From Pseudoalteromonas sp. T1lg75 (GTDB taxonomy: Bacteria > Pseudomonadota > Gammaproteobacteria > Enterobacterales > Alteromonadaceae), in NCBI RefSeq assembly GCF_002964705.1, contig NZ_PQCD01000033.1, forward strand, positions 553,757 through 617,756: a stretch of 64,000 bases of DNA. Reading direction: 5' to 3'. Positions 52,896-61,607 of this stretch are shown piece by piece. Made by a program: the position numbers and the translations under genes. The notes beneath the pieces were generated by a model. That model was not told the DNA's origin. It saw only the letters and a list, made by a program, of their open reading frames with translations, and did no database searches. The first letter of the stretch is position 1. The number at the start of each line of letters is the position of its first letter.

Positions 52896-53953
52896 AAAAC
52901 CCCCTTGGAGCTGGCCGTTTGTTGCGAGCTGTCTTTGCTGATGGCCATGCGCAGCGCCCTGGCGAAGGCCTTAAACAGGCCCTCAACCTGGTGGTGACAA
53001 TTCCCGGGCGTGACACTTAAAATCAGCGACAGGGCGGCGTTATCGCTAAGGCTTTTGAAAAAGTGTTCGACCATTTGTACATCCATATCGCCGACTTTTT
53101 CACGGCTAAAATCGGCATTTAACACAAACGAAGCGCGTCCGGATAAGTCGATTTGCGCTTCGGCCTTGCATTCGTCCATCGGCAGGGCAAAGCCGTAGCG
53201 GGCAATTTGCGACTTGGTGCCAAGAGCCTGGCGTAGCGCCTGACCCAAGGCGATGCCGACATCTTCGACCAGGTGGTGCTCGTCTATGTGTAGATCGCCA
53301 CTGGCCTTAATATCCAGGTAAATATTGGCGTGGGTGCGGATCTGATCCAGCATATGGTCGAAAAAGCCCAGCCCAGTGCTGATTTCGCCACTTTTATTGG
53401 CATCCAGGTTTAGCGCTACGGCAATTTGCGTTTCCTTGGTGTCGCGGCTGACGGCGCCTTGGCGGTCGGCGGTAGTCAAGCGAGTGACTATTTGCGCCCA
53501 GTTATCCTGATACAAGATGCCCTGCATACAGAGGTTTTCGGCCAATTGAATATCGGTCTGTCGGTCACCAATGACATAAGAATTGGCGATATCCACCTTG
53601 CCTGAGCGCATTAAGTCGACCAGCAAACCGGTTTTTGGTTTACGGCATTGGCAGTTGTCGCCATCGAAGTGCGGGCAGATCAGCACGTCTTCAAAGTGAA
53701 TGCCTTGGGAGGTAAATAGCTCCATCATTTTGTTGTGCGGCGCATCGAAGTCCGCCTGCGGGAAACTGTCCGTGCCCAAACCATCTTGGTTAGACACCAT
53801 CACCAGGCGATAGCCGGCCGCTTGCAGGGCGAGCATCGCTGGGATAACACCGGGTAACAAGGCTAATTTCTCTAGGCTGTCGACTTGCTTATCGCTGATA
53901 GGCTCTTCAATCAGGGTACCGTCGCGGTCAATAAATAAATAGGGGTTGCTCAT
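52892..53953 (-). CDS. hisB: Bifunctional histidinol-phosphatase / imidazoleglycerol-phosphate dehydratase
   Basis: 353 residues. N-terminal HAD phosphatase: [12 protein letters not shown] (DxDGT) and the zinc-site Cys cluster [18 protein letters not shown]-terminal dehydratase: [40 protein letters not shown] and [20 protein letters not shown], with metal-binding His. The fusion is typical for gammaproteobacteria. 26 bases after hisC stop; ATGA overlap with hisH. Confidence 0.97.
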   Translation of the reverse strand: MSNPYLFIDRDGTLIEEPISDKQVDSLEKLALLPGVIPAMLALQAAGYRLVMVSNQDGLGTDSFPQADFDAPHNKMMELFTSQGIHFEDVLICPHFDGDNCQCRKPKTGLLVDLMRSGKVDIANSYVIGDRQTDIQLAENLCMQGILYQDNWAQIVTRLTTADRQGAVSRDTKETQIAVALNLDANKSGEISTGLGFFDHMLDQIRTHANIYLDIKASGDLHIDEHHLVEDVGIALGQALRQALGTKSQIARYGFALPMDECKAEAQIDLSGRASFVLNADFSREKVGDMDVQMVEHFFKSLSDNAALSLILSVTPGNCHHQVEGLFKAFARALRMAISKDSSQQTASSKGVL

Positions 53954-53979
53954 ATTAGTTCCTAAAAAGTGCCTTGTTA

Positions 53980-55095
53980 TTAGTTTGCAGTGGAGTCGGT
54001 TAATGAGTCCAGCCAGGCTTTGACCTCACCGAGCTCCTGCTCATTGCCGATGGAAATACGCAGCCAATCGTCCTCGCCATAAAGGGTAAAGGGGCGCATG
54101 ACCAGGCCCCGCTGATAGGCGATGGCAATGGCGTTTTTGTCTTTTAGTTGCAAGGTGACAAAGTTGCCTTCCCCGGCGAGTACCCGAGTGACTGCATCGC
54201 TTTGTTCCAACCATTGTTGCAGGCGTGATTTAAGGGCATTTAAAGTATCCACCTGGCGGCGCATTGAGGCTATGTTTGCGGTGCTCAGCGCTTGTGCGGC
54301 GATGTCGGCCACCACGGTGGATACCGGATAGGGCGCCAACACCTTGCGAAGCGGTGCTAAGATGCTTTCGTTTGCCAGGGTAAAACCGGTGCGCAGACCC
54401 GCCAGGGCAAAGGCTTTGGACAGGGTGCGTAGCACCACTATATTGGCGTAGTCAGCCAGTAATGACACCGCGCTTTGCTCAGGGCAAAACTCGATGTAGG
54501 CTTCATCAACCACCACCAGGGCACTGCCTGTTAGGCGCGCTGCAATGGCGGCGATTTTATCTTGGCCTATCAGGGCGCCGGTGGGGTTATTGGGGTTGCA
54601 GATAAACACCAGCTTGGCATCGCCAACCTGGGTGCAAATCTCATCCACCTCGCCTTGGAGCAATAATTCCTGGCTCAGGGTATTGAGCGCGACATTATGG
54701 GTGTCGGCGGTGACCTTATACATGCCATAGGTGGGTGCAAAAATGGCGATGCTGTCCTTTGCGCTCTGGCAGAAGGTGCGTACCAGCAGCTCTATGCCTT
54801 CATCGGCGCCTCGGGTCATCACCACCTGCTCAGGCTTTACCCCAACATAATTGCTGTAGGCCTGTATCACCTGCTGCGGCTGTGGGTCCGGATAGCGGTT
54901 GAGAGCCTGACCACTGAGTTGATATTCGCGGTTATAAGGGCTTTCGTTGGCGTTCAGCCAGGTTGAGCCGCTGAGTTTTTCACTCTTTGCCGAACTGTAG
55001 GCGCTGAGGTTGGCAATATTTTTCGGTAACAATTTTTGCGCTAACCCGTCTTGTGGTGAACCCAGCTGTTGTTGTGTTTTTACGTCGGTGCTCAC
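53980..55095 (-). CDS. hisC: Histidinol-phosphate aminotransferase
   Basis: 371-residue PLP enzyme (fold type I). Substrate/cofactor motifs: [67 protein letters not shown] and the Schiff-base Lys in [19 protein letters not shown]. The start is GTG 55093-55095, overlapping the hisD stop (GTGA). A slightly extended Gln-rich N-terminus compared with E. coli HisC. Confidence 0.96.
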   Translation of the reverse strand: MSTDVKTQQQLGSPQDGLAQKLLPKNIANLSAYSSAKSEKLSGSTWLNANESPYNREYQLSGQALNRYPDPQPQQVIQAYSNYVGVKPEQVVMTRGADEGIELLVRTFCQSAKDSIAIFAPTYGMYKVTADTHNVALNTLSQELLLQGEVDEICTQVGDAKLVFICNPNNPTGALIGQDKIAAIAARLTGSALVVVDEAYIEFCPEQSAVSLLADYANIVVLRTLSKAFALAGLRTGFTLANESILAPLRKVLAPYPVSTVVADIAAQALSTANIASMRRQVDTLNALKSRLQQWLEQSDAVTRVLAGEGNFVTLQLKDKNAIAIAYQRGLVMRPFTLYGEDDWLRISIGNEQELGEVKAWLDSLTDSTAN

Positions 55096-56387
55096 TGTGT
55101 TTCTCCTAAACGGATGCGAACGGCATTGGCGTGAGCATCGAGCCCTTCTGCTGCAGCCATGGGAATAATTGCTTTTGCCAAATCGGCCAAACCACTTTTG
55201 GTAACGGTCTGCACCGTATAGGTGCGATAAAAATCGAGCAGGCTGAGGCTTGAATACACCTTTGAATACCCGTATGTGGGCAACACGTGATTGGTGCCCG
55301 AGGCATAATCACCGGCCGATTCAGGGGTGTAATCGCCCACAAAAATAGAGCCTACATTCTTTATCTTAGGCAAGTATTCGGCACTTTCACCAAGTTGCAG
55401 AATCAAGTGCTCTGGTCCGTACAGATTTGAGACCTCAACGGCCTGGGTGATGCTTTGCACCTTGATCAGCGCCGAATTTTCAAGGGCTGCCTTGGCGATG
55501 TCGGCGCGCGGCAAGGCTTTTAATTGTTCAGCCAACGCTTTTTGCGTTGCCGCTATCACCTCATCGCTGTCGCTTAGCAGAATGACTTGCGAGTCCGGGC
55601 CGTGCTCGGCCTGAGAAAGCAGATCAGCGGCAATAAATTCACCGTTCGCTCTGCCATCGGCAATCACCAAAACCTCCGAAGGCCCGGCGGGCATATCAAT
55701 GGCTAAACCGGGGACCTGCTGGGCGCATAATTGCTTGGCCATGGTCACATAGGCATTGCCCGGACCAAAAATTTTATTGACCTTGGGCACGGTGTCCGTG
55801 CCATAGGCCATGGCGGCAATGGCTGGGGCACCACCGACTTGCAGCACCTGTTTAATACCACACAGACGTGCGGCGTATAGGATAGCAGGAGCAATGGCGT
55901 CATCGCCCTTGACCGGGGTGGCCAACACCACAGTCTGCGCACCGCTAATTTGCGCCAGCACGCCTTGCATCAATACCGAAGAAGGCAGAGGGGCGCTGCC
56001 GCCTGGCACGTATATGCCTACTGCGTCGATGGCCTGGTAGCGCAGCTCACAGGCTACCCCGGGCTGCGTGCTTAAGCTGATGTTTTTAGGCACCTGAGCA
56101 AGGTGAAAACGGCGAATATTATTGTACGCCTGTTTTATCGCGTCCTTTAGCTCGGTATCGAGCAGCTGTTCGGCGTCGGCAAAGTCGTTATCGCTGCAAA
56201 GCAGTGGCGCCTTGATTGCTCGGCCGTCCAAACGGTTGGCGTAGTCGCGAAGTGCCTCATCGCCTTCGCTTTGCACGCGACCGAGTATCTCCTCACACAC
56301 TGGGCGAACATTGTCGGCGGCGCTCACCGCCGGACGTTGCAACAGCATTTGCTGCTCTGTGGGGCTAAGAGTATTCCAATCAATCAC
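55092..56387 (-). CDS. hisD: Histidinol dehydrogenase
   Basis: 431-residue zinc/NAD enzyme oxidising L-histidinol to histidine in two steps. The signature starts IDMPAGPSEVLVIADGRANG and continues EFIAADLLSQAEHGPDSQVI; catalytic Glu/His lie in NLYGPEHLIL. GPGNAYVTMAKQLCAQ is the nucleotide region. Ends 6 bases from hisG; GTGA overlap with hisC. Confidence 0.97.
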   Translation of the reverse strand: MIDWNTLSPTEQQMLLQRPAVSAADNVRPVCEEILGRVQSEGDEALRDYANRLDGRAIKAPLLCSDNDFADAEQLLDTELKDAIKQAYNNIRRFHLAQVPKNISLSTQPGVACELRYQAIDAVGIYVPGGSAPLPSSVLMQGVLAQISGAQTVVLATPVKGDDAIAPAILYAARLCGIKQVLQVGGAPAIAAMAYGTDTVPKVNKIFGPGNAYVTMAKQLCAQQVPGLAIDMPAGPSEVLVIADGRANGEFIAADLLSQAEHGPDSQVILLSDSDEVIAATQKALAEQLKALPRADIAKAALENSALIKVQSITQAVEVSNLYGPEHLILQLGESAEYLPKIKNVGSIFVGDYTPESAGDYASGTNHVLPTYGYSKVYSSLSLLDFYRTYTVQTVTKSGLADLAKAIIPMAAAEGLDAHANAVRIRLGETQ

Positions 56388-56393
56388 GGTCCG

Positions 56394-57293
56394 TTACTCC
56401 ATCATTTTCTCAATGGGCATCACCAGAATGGAATTGGCGCCGAGTGCTTTTAGCGACTCCATGGTTTCCCAAAACAGAGTTTCGCTGCTGACCATGTGTA
56501 AGGCCACATACTCTTCGCTGCCGGCTAAGGCCAGCAGGGTAGGTTGACCGGTGCCGGGTAACAGGGCACAGACCTCATCAAGCTTGGCCTTGGGGGCGTG
56601 CATCATGATGTACTTGCTTTCTTTTGCTTGTTTTACACCGCGCAGGCGGGGCATCAGCTTATCGATGAGCGCCAGTTTTTCGCTATCCTGGAGTGCTTCA
56701 TTTTGGATTAGGCAAGCGTTGGACTCTAAAATGGTGTCGCCCTGCATCAGACCATTGGCCTCCAGGGTGGCGCCAGTAGAAACCAGATCGCAAATGGCAT
56801 CGGCGAGACCGGCGCGCGGGGCGACTTCGACCGAGCCGGTCAACATCACCACGCTGGCATCAATGTTTTCACGCTCCAGGTACTTACTGAGGATCTCAGG
56901 GTAAGTGGTGGCAATGCGTTTACCGGCGAACCAGGATTTATCTTGTTGACCCAGCTCCTGGGGCCAGGCCAGGGCCAGACGGCAGTAACCAAAATCGAGC
57001 TTAGCCAGTTTTTTCACCGTGCCTTCGTTGCCACTACGGGCGCGTTCAGCCTGGACTTCTTCAAGGACGTTTTCGCCGACGATGCCCAAGTCACAGACAC
57101 CATCCAGAACCAGTCCGGGAATATCGTCATCGCGCACGCGCAGTACATCGATAGGCATATTGGTGGCGTGGGCGATAAGACGTTGTTCGCGTAGGTTTAA
57201 TTTAACGCCTAGTTGCTTAAGCAGGTTTTGGCAGTCTTTGGACAAGCGCCCTGATTTTTGGATTGCGATACGTAAACGGTTGGTGTTGCTCAT
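56394..57293 (-). CDS. hisG: ATP phosphoribosyltransferase, long form
   Basis: 299 residues, first committed and feedback-inhibited step of histidine synthesis. [20 protein letters not shown] at the N-terminus, the PRPP-binding loop around [20 protein letters not shown], and a C-terminal ACT-like regulatory domain (about 225-299) with [20 protein letters not shown], which the short HisGS form lacks. First gene of the operon, downstream of the attenuator; AGGA about 9 bases before the ATG. Confidence 0.97.
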   Translation of the reverse strand: MSNTNRLRIAIQKSGRLSKDCQNLLKQLGVKLNLREQRLIAHATNMPIDVLRVRDDDIPGLVLDGVCDLGIVGENVLEEVQAERARSGNEGTVKKLAKLDFGYCRLALAWPQELGQQDKSWFAGKRIATTYPEILSKYLERENIDASVVMLTGSVEVAPRAGLADAICDLVSTGATLEANGLMQGDTILESNACLIQNEALQDSEKLALIDKLMPRLRGVKQAKESKYIMMHAPKAKLDEVCALLPGTGQPTLLALAGSEEYVALHMVSSETLFWETMESLKALGANSILVMPIEKMME

Positions 57294-57317
57294 AATTCAT
57301 TTCCTAAGTTAAAAAAC

Positions 57318-57342
57318 TAAAAACCCCGAGGGATCCTCGGGG
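57318..57342 (-). terminator. his operon attenuator terminator
   Basis: Reverse strand CCCCGAGG-ATC-CCTCGGGG followed by TTTTT, just before hisG. An upstream hairpin (TTCC-TAAAA-GGAA, around 57383-57396) is a candidate for the alternative, competing fold. Confidence 0.93.
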
Positions 57343-57417
57343 CGAAAATGAATCTGGTTTTTTAGTCGCGCCGGAGGTTCCTTTTAGGAATAACCCCCCA
57401 GCGAAATACCTGACAGG

Positions 57418-57468
57418 CTATTCGTGGATGTGATGATGATGATGAATAGTTGTCAGTGTATAAGTCAT
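57418..57468 (-). CDS. hisL: his leader peptide
   Basis: A 16-residue frame, MTYTLTTIHHHHHIHE, with six His codons, 75 bases before the attenuator hairpin. Ribosome stalling on His codons when charged tRNA-His is scarce should prevent termination. Same principle as E. coli hisL (seven consecutive His). Confidence 0.95.
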   Translation of the reverse strand: MTYTLTTIHHHHHIHE

Positions 57469-57871
57469 GTTTGCGCTCGTGTTGTTGCTAAACTGAAATA
57501 AGATGATTAAGTTCGTTTATAGATAAACACAGAGTTTGCATTCATTGCAACCATTTTTTTTATTGCGTTAAAGTCTAGCCTATAACCGCCGATAATATAG
57601 TTATGAATTAAGGTGTCGCAGCGGATAATGAGGAGTGTGAATGTGGATATTATGATCCCCTTTATGGGTCGCATTACCCGTCTAGAGGTGCAACACAAGG
57701 GCGCCTTTCACGTTGCCGGGGTCAAGGATGATCAGATTGCCAAGGTGCGCAATGAGCGCAAACGACTCGGTACTAAGAGGGGCCAAGAAACCTTTGTAGA
57801 TGATGGCGTTACGGGAGCGGAGCAAGGCAAGGACAGTCCTCCTCGCCTTGATGTATGGGCTTAGCTGGCGC
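57469..57871. other. Region between the his leader and the next lipoprotein gene
   Basis: 403 bases. The left part must hold the his promoter (reverse strand); TATAAA-like sequence near 57520-57526 is present but spacing to a -35 is poor. Overlapping open frames on both strands (57613-57864 +, 57682-57918 -) have no family match or convincing start and are probably non-coding. Confidence 0.4.
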
Positions 57872-58273
57872 CTAGAAGTACAGGTGCTCCTTGATTTCAC
57901 CGGCCACTTTAATTTCACATTTGTCGCCAGATTTTTGCTGTGAGGCTTGGATCATGCCGGCTATCATACCAAACTTGCCGCCACGCTCTTGTAATACAGA
58001 GCCAAAGTAGCAATAGCTGCTGATATCTTCACCTTGATAATCCGTACTTAGGTTTAGCGTCGGAGTATAGGGAGCGAAGCGACCTTTCATTACCGGCTCA
58101 CCATTAATGCTCAGTTCCAAATGATTTTTATCGACGTTGTAGATGCCGCCAAAGGTCATGTCGGTGCCGTTGATGGTGACGACTTTTTCTTGCGCTACAC
58201 GCGGGGGCGTACTGCCACAACCGGCTAAAGTCATCACGGCCGCAAGGGTGCAGGTTAAGGTAACTTTGTTCAT
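57872..58273 (-). CDS. Lipoprotein of unknown function
   Basis: 133 residues. Signal MNKVTLTCTLAAVMTLAGC with lipobox TLAGC. The mature part is beta-rich (VVTINGTDMTFGGIYNVDKN, HLELSINGEPVMKGRFAPYT) with a Cys pair (SSYCYFG, GDKCEIK). No family recognised. A well-placed AAGGA precedes the ATG on the reverse strand. Divergent from yoaA. Confidence 0.72.
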   Translation of the reverse strand: MNKVTLTCTLAAVMTLAGCGSTPPRVAQEKVVTINGTDMTFGGIYNVDKNHLELSINGEPVMKGRFAPYTPTLNLSTDYQGEDISSYCYFGSVLQERGGKFGMIAGMIQASQQKSGDKCEIKVAGEIKEHLYF

Positions 58274-58443
58274 AGATAAATCCTTTTAGTTCATGCTTTT
58301 AGTTCTTAAAGAGAACGCGCGATAGACTACACAAAAATAGGTACAAAGCCAAGGCTTGATGTGCAAGTTGGAGTCGCTTTAATTTTCGGCTATGATCGGC
58401 GCCTATTTCCTGTCTTCTTTGGCGCCGTGATCCTAATCCTACT

Positions 58444-60354
58444 ATGAGCATAGAGCAGCTTTTTTCACCCACCGGCCCGTTGGCATTGGCCTTTAAAGGC
58501 TATCGCCCCCGCCAAGCGCAAATTGATATGGCCAAGGTGTGCGACTTGGCCCTCAAAAATGCCGAGCAGGTCGTGGTGGAAGCCGAAACCGGCACCGGAA
58601 AAACCTTTGCTTATTTGTTGCCAGCGCTCACTAATAAGGGCAAATACATTATTTCCACGGGCTCGAAGGCGCTGCAAGAGCAGTTGTATCACCGCGATTT
58701 ACCCACTGTGTATAAGGCTCTCGGCAGTGCCAAGAAAAAAGCCCTGCTCAAGGGACGCAGCAACTATGTGTGTCACTATCGTCTTAACCAGCATGTGGCC
58801 CACGTACCCAGTGATGACACGGATATCATGCATCAACTGGCCATGGTGGCTAAATTCGCCGGCGAAACCCGCAGTGGCGATATTGCCGACTGCCCGGGAA
58901 TAGAAGACGATGCCAAGGTGTTGCCCTACGTGACGTCCACGGCGGATAATTGCCTGGGTAAAGAATGCCCGGATTTTGATGCCTGCTTTATTCGTAAAGC
59001 CCGTTTACGTGCCGCCGAGGCCGATATTGTGGTAATTAACCACCACCTGTTTTTCGCCGATATGGCGGTGAAAGAAAGTGGCTTTGCCGAGTTGTTGCCC
59101 GGCGCCGATGGCTATATTTTTGACGAGGCGCATCAGTTGGCGGACATCGCCAGCGATTATTTTGGCGAGAGCGTCTCAAGTAAAAAGGTGTTTGCTTTTA
59201 TCACCGACGCCCGCATGCTTTATCGCACCGAACTGCGCGATATGCTGCAACTGGGTAAAACCCTTGATAAGCTTGAAGCGGCGACCATGGATTTGCGCCT
59301 GCAACTGCCACATGAAGGCGGTCGCGGTGACTGGCGTCAGGCGCTGAGCAGCAAGCCCCTATGCGACGCCGTACATAGAGTTAGTAAAGATCTGCAGTTT
59401 TTAAACCAGGTACTTAAGCTCGGCTTGGAACGCAGCGAGCTGGTGGAGCCGCTGTTAGAGAGGCTGATGAGCCTAATAGCACAATTCGAGCGGGTGTTCG
59501 ATGTTGCCCCGAGCGGCTATAGCTATTGGTATGAGGCCAGCCGCCGCCATGTCAGTATTCATATTACGCCTTTGAATATTGCCGCCAAGTTTAAAGCAAT
59601 GCTGGCCGAACGTGAGGCCGGTTTTGTGTTTACTTCAGCAACGCTGTCGGTTAACAACAGCCTGTCGCACTTTAGCGATGCTTTGGGATTGTCCCCGGCG
59701 CATCAGTTGATGCTGGCCAGCCCTTTCGACTATCAGCAACAGGCGCTATTTTGTTTACCGCGCTATCTACCGCCTGCGAATTCCCCGGAAATGCCACGGG
59801 CCTTGGTGGGGATTTGTCAGCAGGTTATTAAAGCGGCCCAGGGCCGTTGCTTCTTGCTTTTTACCTCGTATCGAGTGATGTACATGGTGGCCGAGGTGCT
59901 ATGCCAGCAAATGGAGTATCCGGTGTTTGTTCAGGGGCAGATGTCGAAGCGTTTGTTGCTGGAGCGTTTTACCCGTCATGGCAATGCGGTATTAATGGGG
60001 ACCGCCTCTTTTTGGGAGGGGGTGGACGTGCGCGGCAGTGCGTTGAGCTGTGTGGTGATAGACAAGCTGCCCTTTGTCGCGCCGGATGATCCACTGTTAC
60101 AAGCGCGAATGCAAGAGTGCGAACATGGCGGCGGCGATCCCTTTGCACAGATCCAATTGCCGCGGGCGGTGATCGCCTTAAAACAAGGGGTTGGCCGCTT
60201 GATCCGTGATAGCCAAGATCGCGGTGTTTTAGTATTATGTGACAACCGCGTCGTGACCCGAGACTATGGTCAGGTGTTTTTGCAAAGCCTGCCCAATATG
60301 CGTCGTTGTCGCGACATGAACCAAGTGACCGCCTTTTTACAGACAATAGAGTAA
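58444..60354 (+). CDS. yoaA: ATP-dependent DNA helicase YoaA (DinG/XPD type)
   Basis: 636 residues, superfamily 2 iron-sulfur helicase of the XPD group. Walker A in VEAETGTGKTFAYLLPAL; Fe-S cluster Cys in YVCHYR, DCPGIEDD, NCLGKECPDFDACF; DEAH box in YIFDEAHQLADIA; motif VI in AVIALKQGVGRLIRDSQDRG. E. coli YoaA (636 residues) works with the HolC (chi) subunit in replication-fork repair. tsaB follows 2 bases after the stop, so the two are cotranscribed. Confidence 0.95.
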   Translation: MSIEQLFSPTGPLALAFKGYRPRQAQIDMAKVCDLALKNAEQVVVEAETGTGKTFAYLLPALTNKGKYIISTGSKALQEQLYHRDLPTVYKALGSAKKKALLKGRSNYVCHYRLNQHVAHVPSDDTDIMHQLAMVAKFAGETRSGDIADCPGIEDDAKVLPYVTSTADNCLGKECPDFDACFIRKARLRAAEADIVVINHHLFFADMAVKESGFAELLPGADGYIFDEAHQLADIASDYFGESVSSKKVFAFITDARMLYRTELRDMLQLGKTLDKLEAATMDLRLQLPHEGGRGDWRQALSSKPLCDAVHRVSKDLQFLNQVLKLGLERSELVEPLLERLMSLIAQFERVFDVAPSGYSYWYEASRRHVSIHITPLNIAAKFKAMLAEREAGFVFTSATLSVNNSLSHFSDALGLSPAHQLMLASPFDYQQQALFCLPRYLPPANSPEMPRALVGICQQVIKAAQGRCFLLFTSYRVMYMVAEVLCQQMEYPVFVQGQMSKRLLLERFTRHGNAVLMGTASFWEGVDVRGSALSCVVIDKLPFVAPDDPLLQARMQECEHGGGDPFAQIQLPRAVIALKQGVGRLIRDSQDRGVLVLCDNRVVTRDYGQVFLQSLPNMRRCRDMNQVTAFLQTIE

Positions 60355-60356
60355 CT

Positions 60357-61043
60357 ATGAGCCAAACCATCCTAGCCCTTGACGCCTCAACCGAAGCCTT
60401 ATCGCTTGCCTTAATGCATCAGGATAAACTCTATCACTTTTTTGATGTCTGCCCGCAGCAGCACAGTCAGCGTATTCTCGATGAAATCGATGCGTTATTA
60501 ACGCAGGCAAATTGCGATATTCAAGATGTGGATGTGATTGGTTATTGTCAGGGACCCGGCAGTTTTACCGGGGTTCGTATTAGCGTTTCCGTTGCTCAGG
60601 GCCTGGCTTTTGCCACTAACACTCCGGTGATTGGCGTTTCCTCTTTGGCCATGATGGCACAGCAGGCTATTAGCGAGCGCGGTGCCAGCACTGTCTTGGC
60701 CGCCATCGATGCACGTATGGGTGAGGTGTATCTGGGTGCCTATGAGGCAAAGGAAGGTTTAGCTCAGTTAGTTGGCGAGCAGCAGGTGCTTGAACCTAGC
60801 GCCGTTACCAGCCCGTTTGGCGCCGCGGTGGCCGTGGGCACGGGGTGGCAAACCTACCCTGAGATGGCCGACGGGCTGAGCCAGGTTCAGGTGGATAAGG
60901 AGATTACCTTGCCGGACAGTCGCTACATGCTGCCGCTGTTGGCACGCGAATTTGCCCGGGGCAATGTGGCCGATGCGGCCTCGGCGCAGCCAGTGTATGT
61001 GCGCGATACGGTAACCTGGAAAAAACTACCGGGTCGGGAATAA
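60357..61043 (+). CDS. tsaB: tRNA threonylcarbamoyladenosine biosynthesis protein TsaB
   Basis: 228 residues, ASKHA-fold partner of TsaD in t6A37 formation of ANN-decoding tRNAs. MSQTILALDASTEALSLALM at the start, QHSQRILDEIDALL, and the conserved GPGSFTGVRISVSVAQGLAF. The start ATG 60357 directly after the yoaA stop is preferred; a frame beginning at 60306 lies inside yoaA. The tsaB/yoaA pairing is common in gammaproteobacteria. Confidence 0.96.
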   Translation: MSQTILALDASTEALSLALMHQDKLYHFFDVCPQQHSQRILDEIDALLTQANCDIQDVDVIGYCQGPGSFTGVRISVSVAQGLAFATNTPVIGVSSLAMMAQQAISERGASTVLAAIDARMGEVYLGAYEAKEGLAQLVGEQQVLEPSAVTSPFGAAVAVGTGWQTYPEMADGLSQVQVDKEITLPDSRYMLPLLAREFARGNVADAASAQPVYVRDTVTWKKLPGRE

Positions 61044-61105
61044 ACATTGCGCTTAGCGGTGCTTTGTATCACACTAAAACAGTGTCTTTTGTCATTAGCT
61101 AACCT

Positions 61106-61390
61106 ATGTCTATTCGTCGAATTAGCCAAGCTCCAGCCGGTGCGCCTCAGGTTCATGCCCAGGCGCGCAGCGACAAGGTGGTGCGGGAAACCAGCGCCGA
61201 GCCTCGCGGCGGCAAGGTTAATCACTCGGAGCACGGACGCGAGCTCGCCGAGGCGCTGTATCGGCAAACCATCTATGACCAGCCAAGAGACAGTCGCACC
61301 AGTGCAGCCATTGCCACCTATCGAGAATATGCCTTCTTGCAACGCCGCGAAGAAGTGCAGGCCATGTTACATATAAGCCTGTACGCTTAA
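61106..61390 (+). CDS. Small basic protein of unknown function
   Basis: 94 residues, no signal peptide. N-terminal half polar and basic (QAPAGAPQVHAQARSDKVVR), C-terminal half predicted helical (HGRELAEALYRQTIYDQPRD, then IATYREYAFLQRREEVQAML). No family recognised. 62 bases after tsaB with no strong ribosome-binding site at ATG 61106; an overlapping frame from 61047 in another phase looks non-coding. A real but unassigned gene is likely. Confidence 0.6.
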   Translation: MSIRRISQAPAGAPQVHAQARSDKVVRETSAEPRGGKVNHSEHGRELAEALYRQTIYDQPRDSRTSAAIATYREYAFLQRREEVQAMLHISLYA

Positions 61391-61607
61391 TACCTAGACC
61401 CGAGACTCTCCGCCCACCTTTAAAGCTGCCAATAAAAAAGGTGGGCCCTGGGCAAACTATTTATCTTCTGTTGACCAGGATAAACCACCCGCAGCCCGCC
61501 TTTTATGAATGTACCCCAATGACAGAATACGTTGTTAAAATGTGGACAATTTTGCCATTAAGCGATACTTTATGAATTAATAAAAATAATAATAAGTTAT
61601 TAATATC

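Noticed and set aside
57613-57864. Open frame of 83 codons between the his leader and the next lipoprotein gene
   Set aside because: No family likeness, a competing open frame on the opposite strand at 57682-57918, and it would overlap neither a promoter nor a conserved unit. GGAG before a GTG is the only support.
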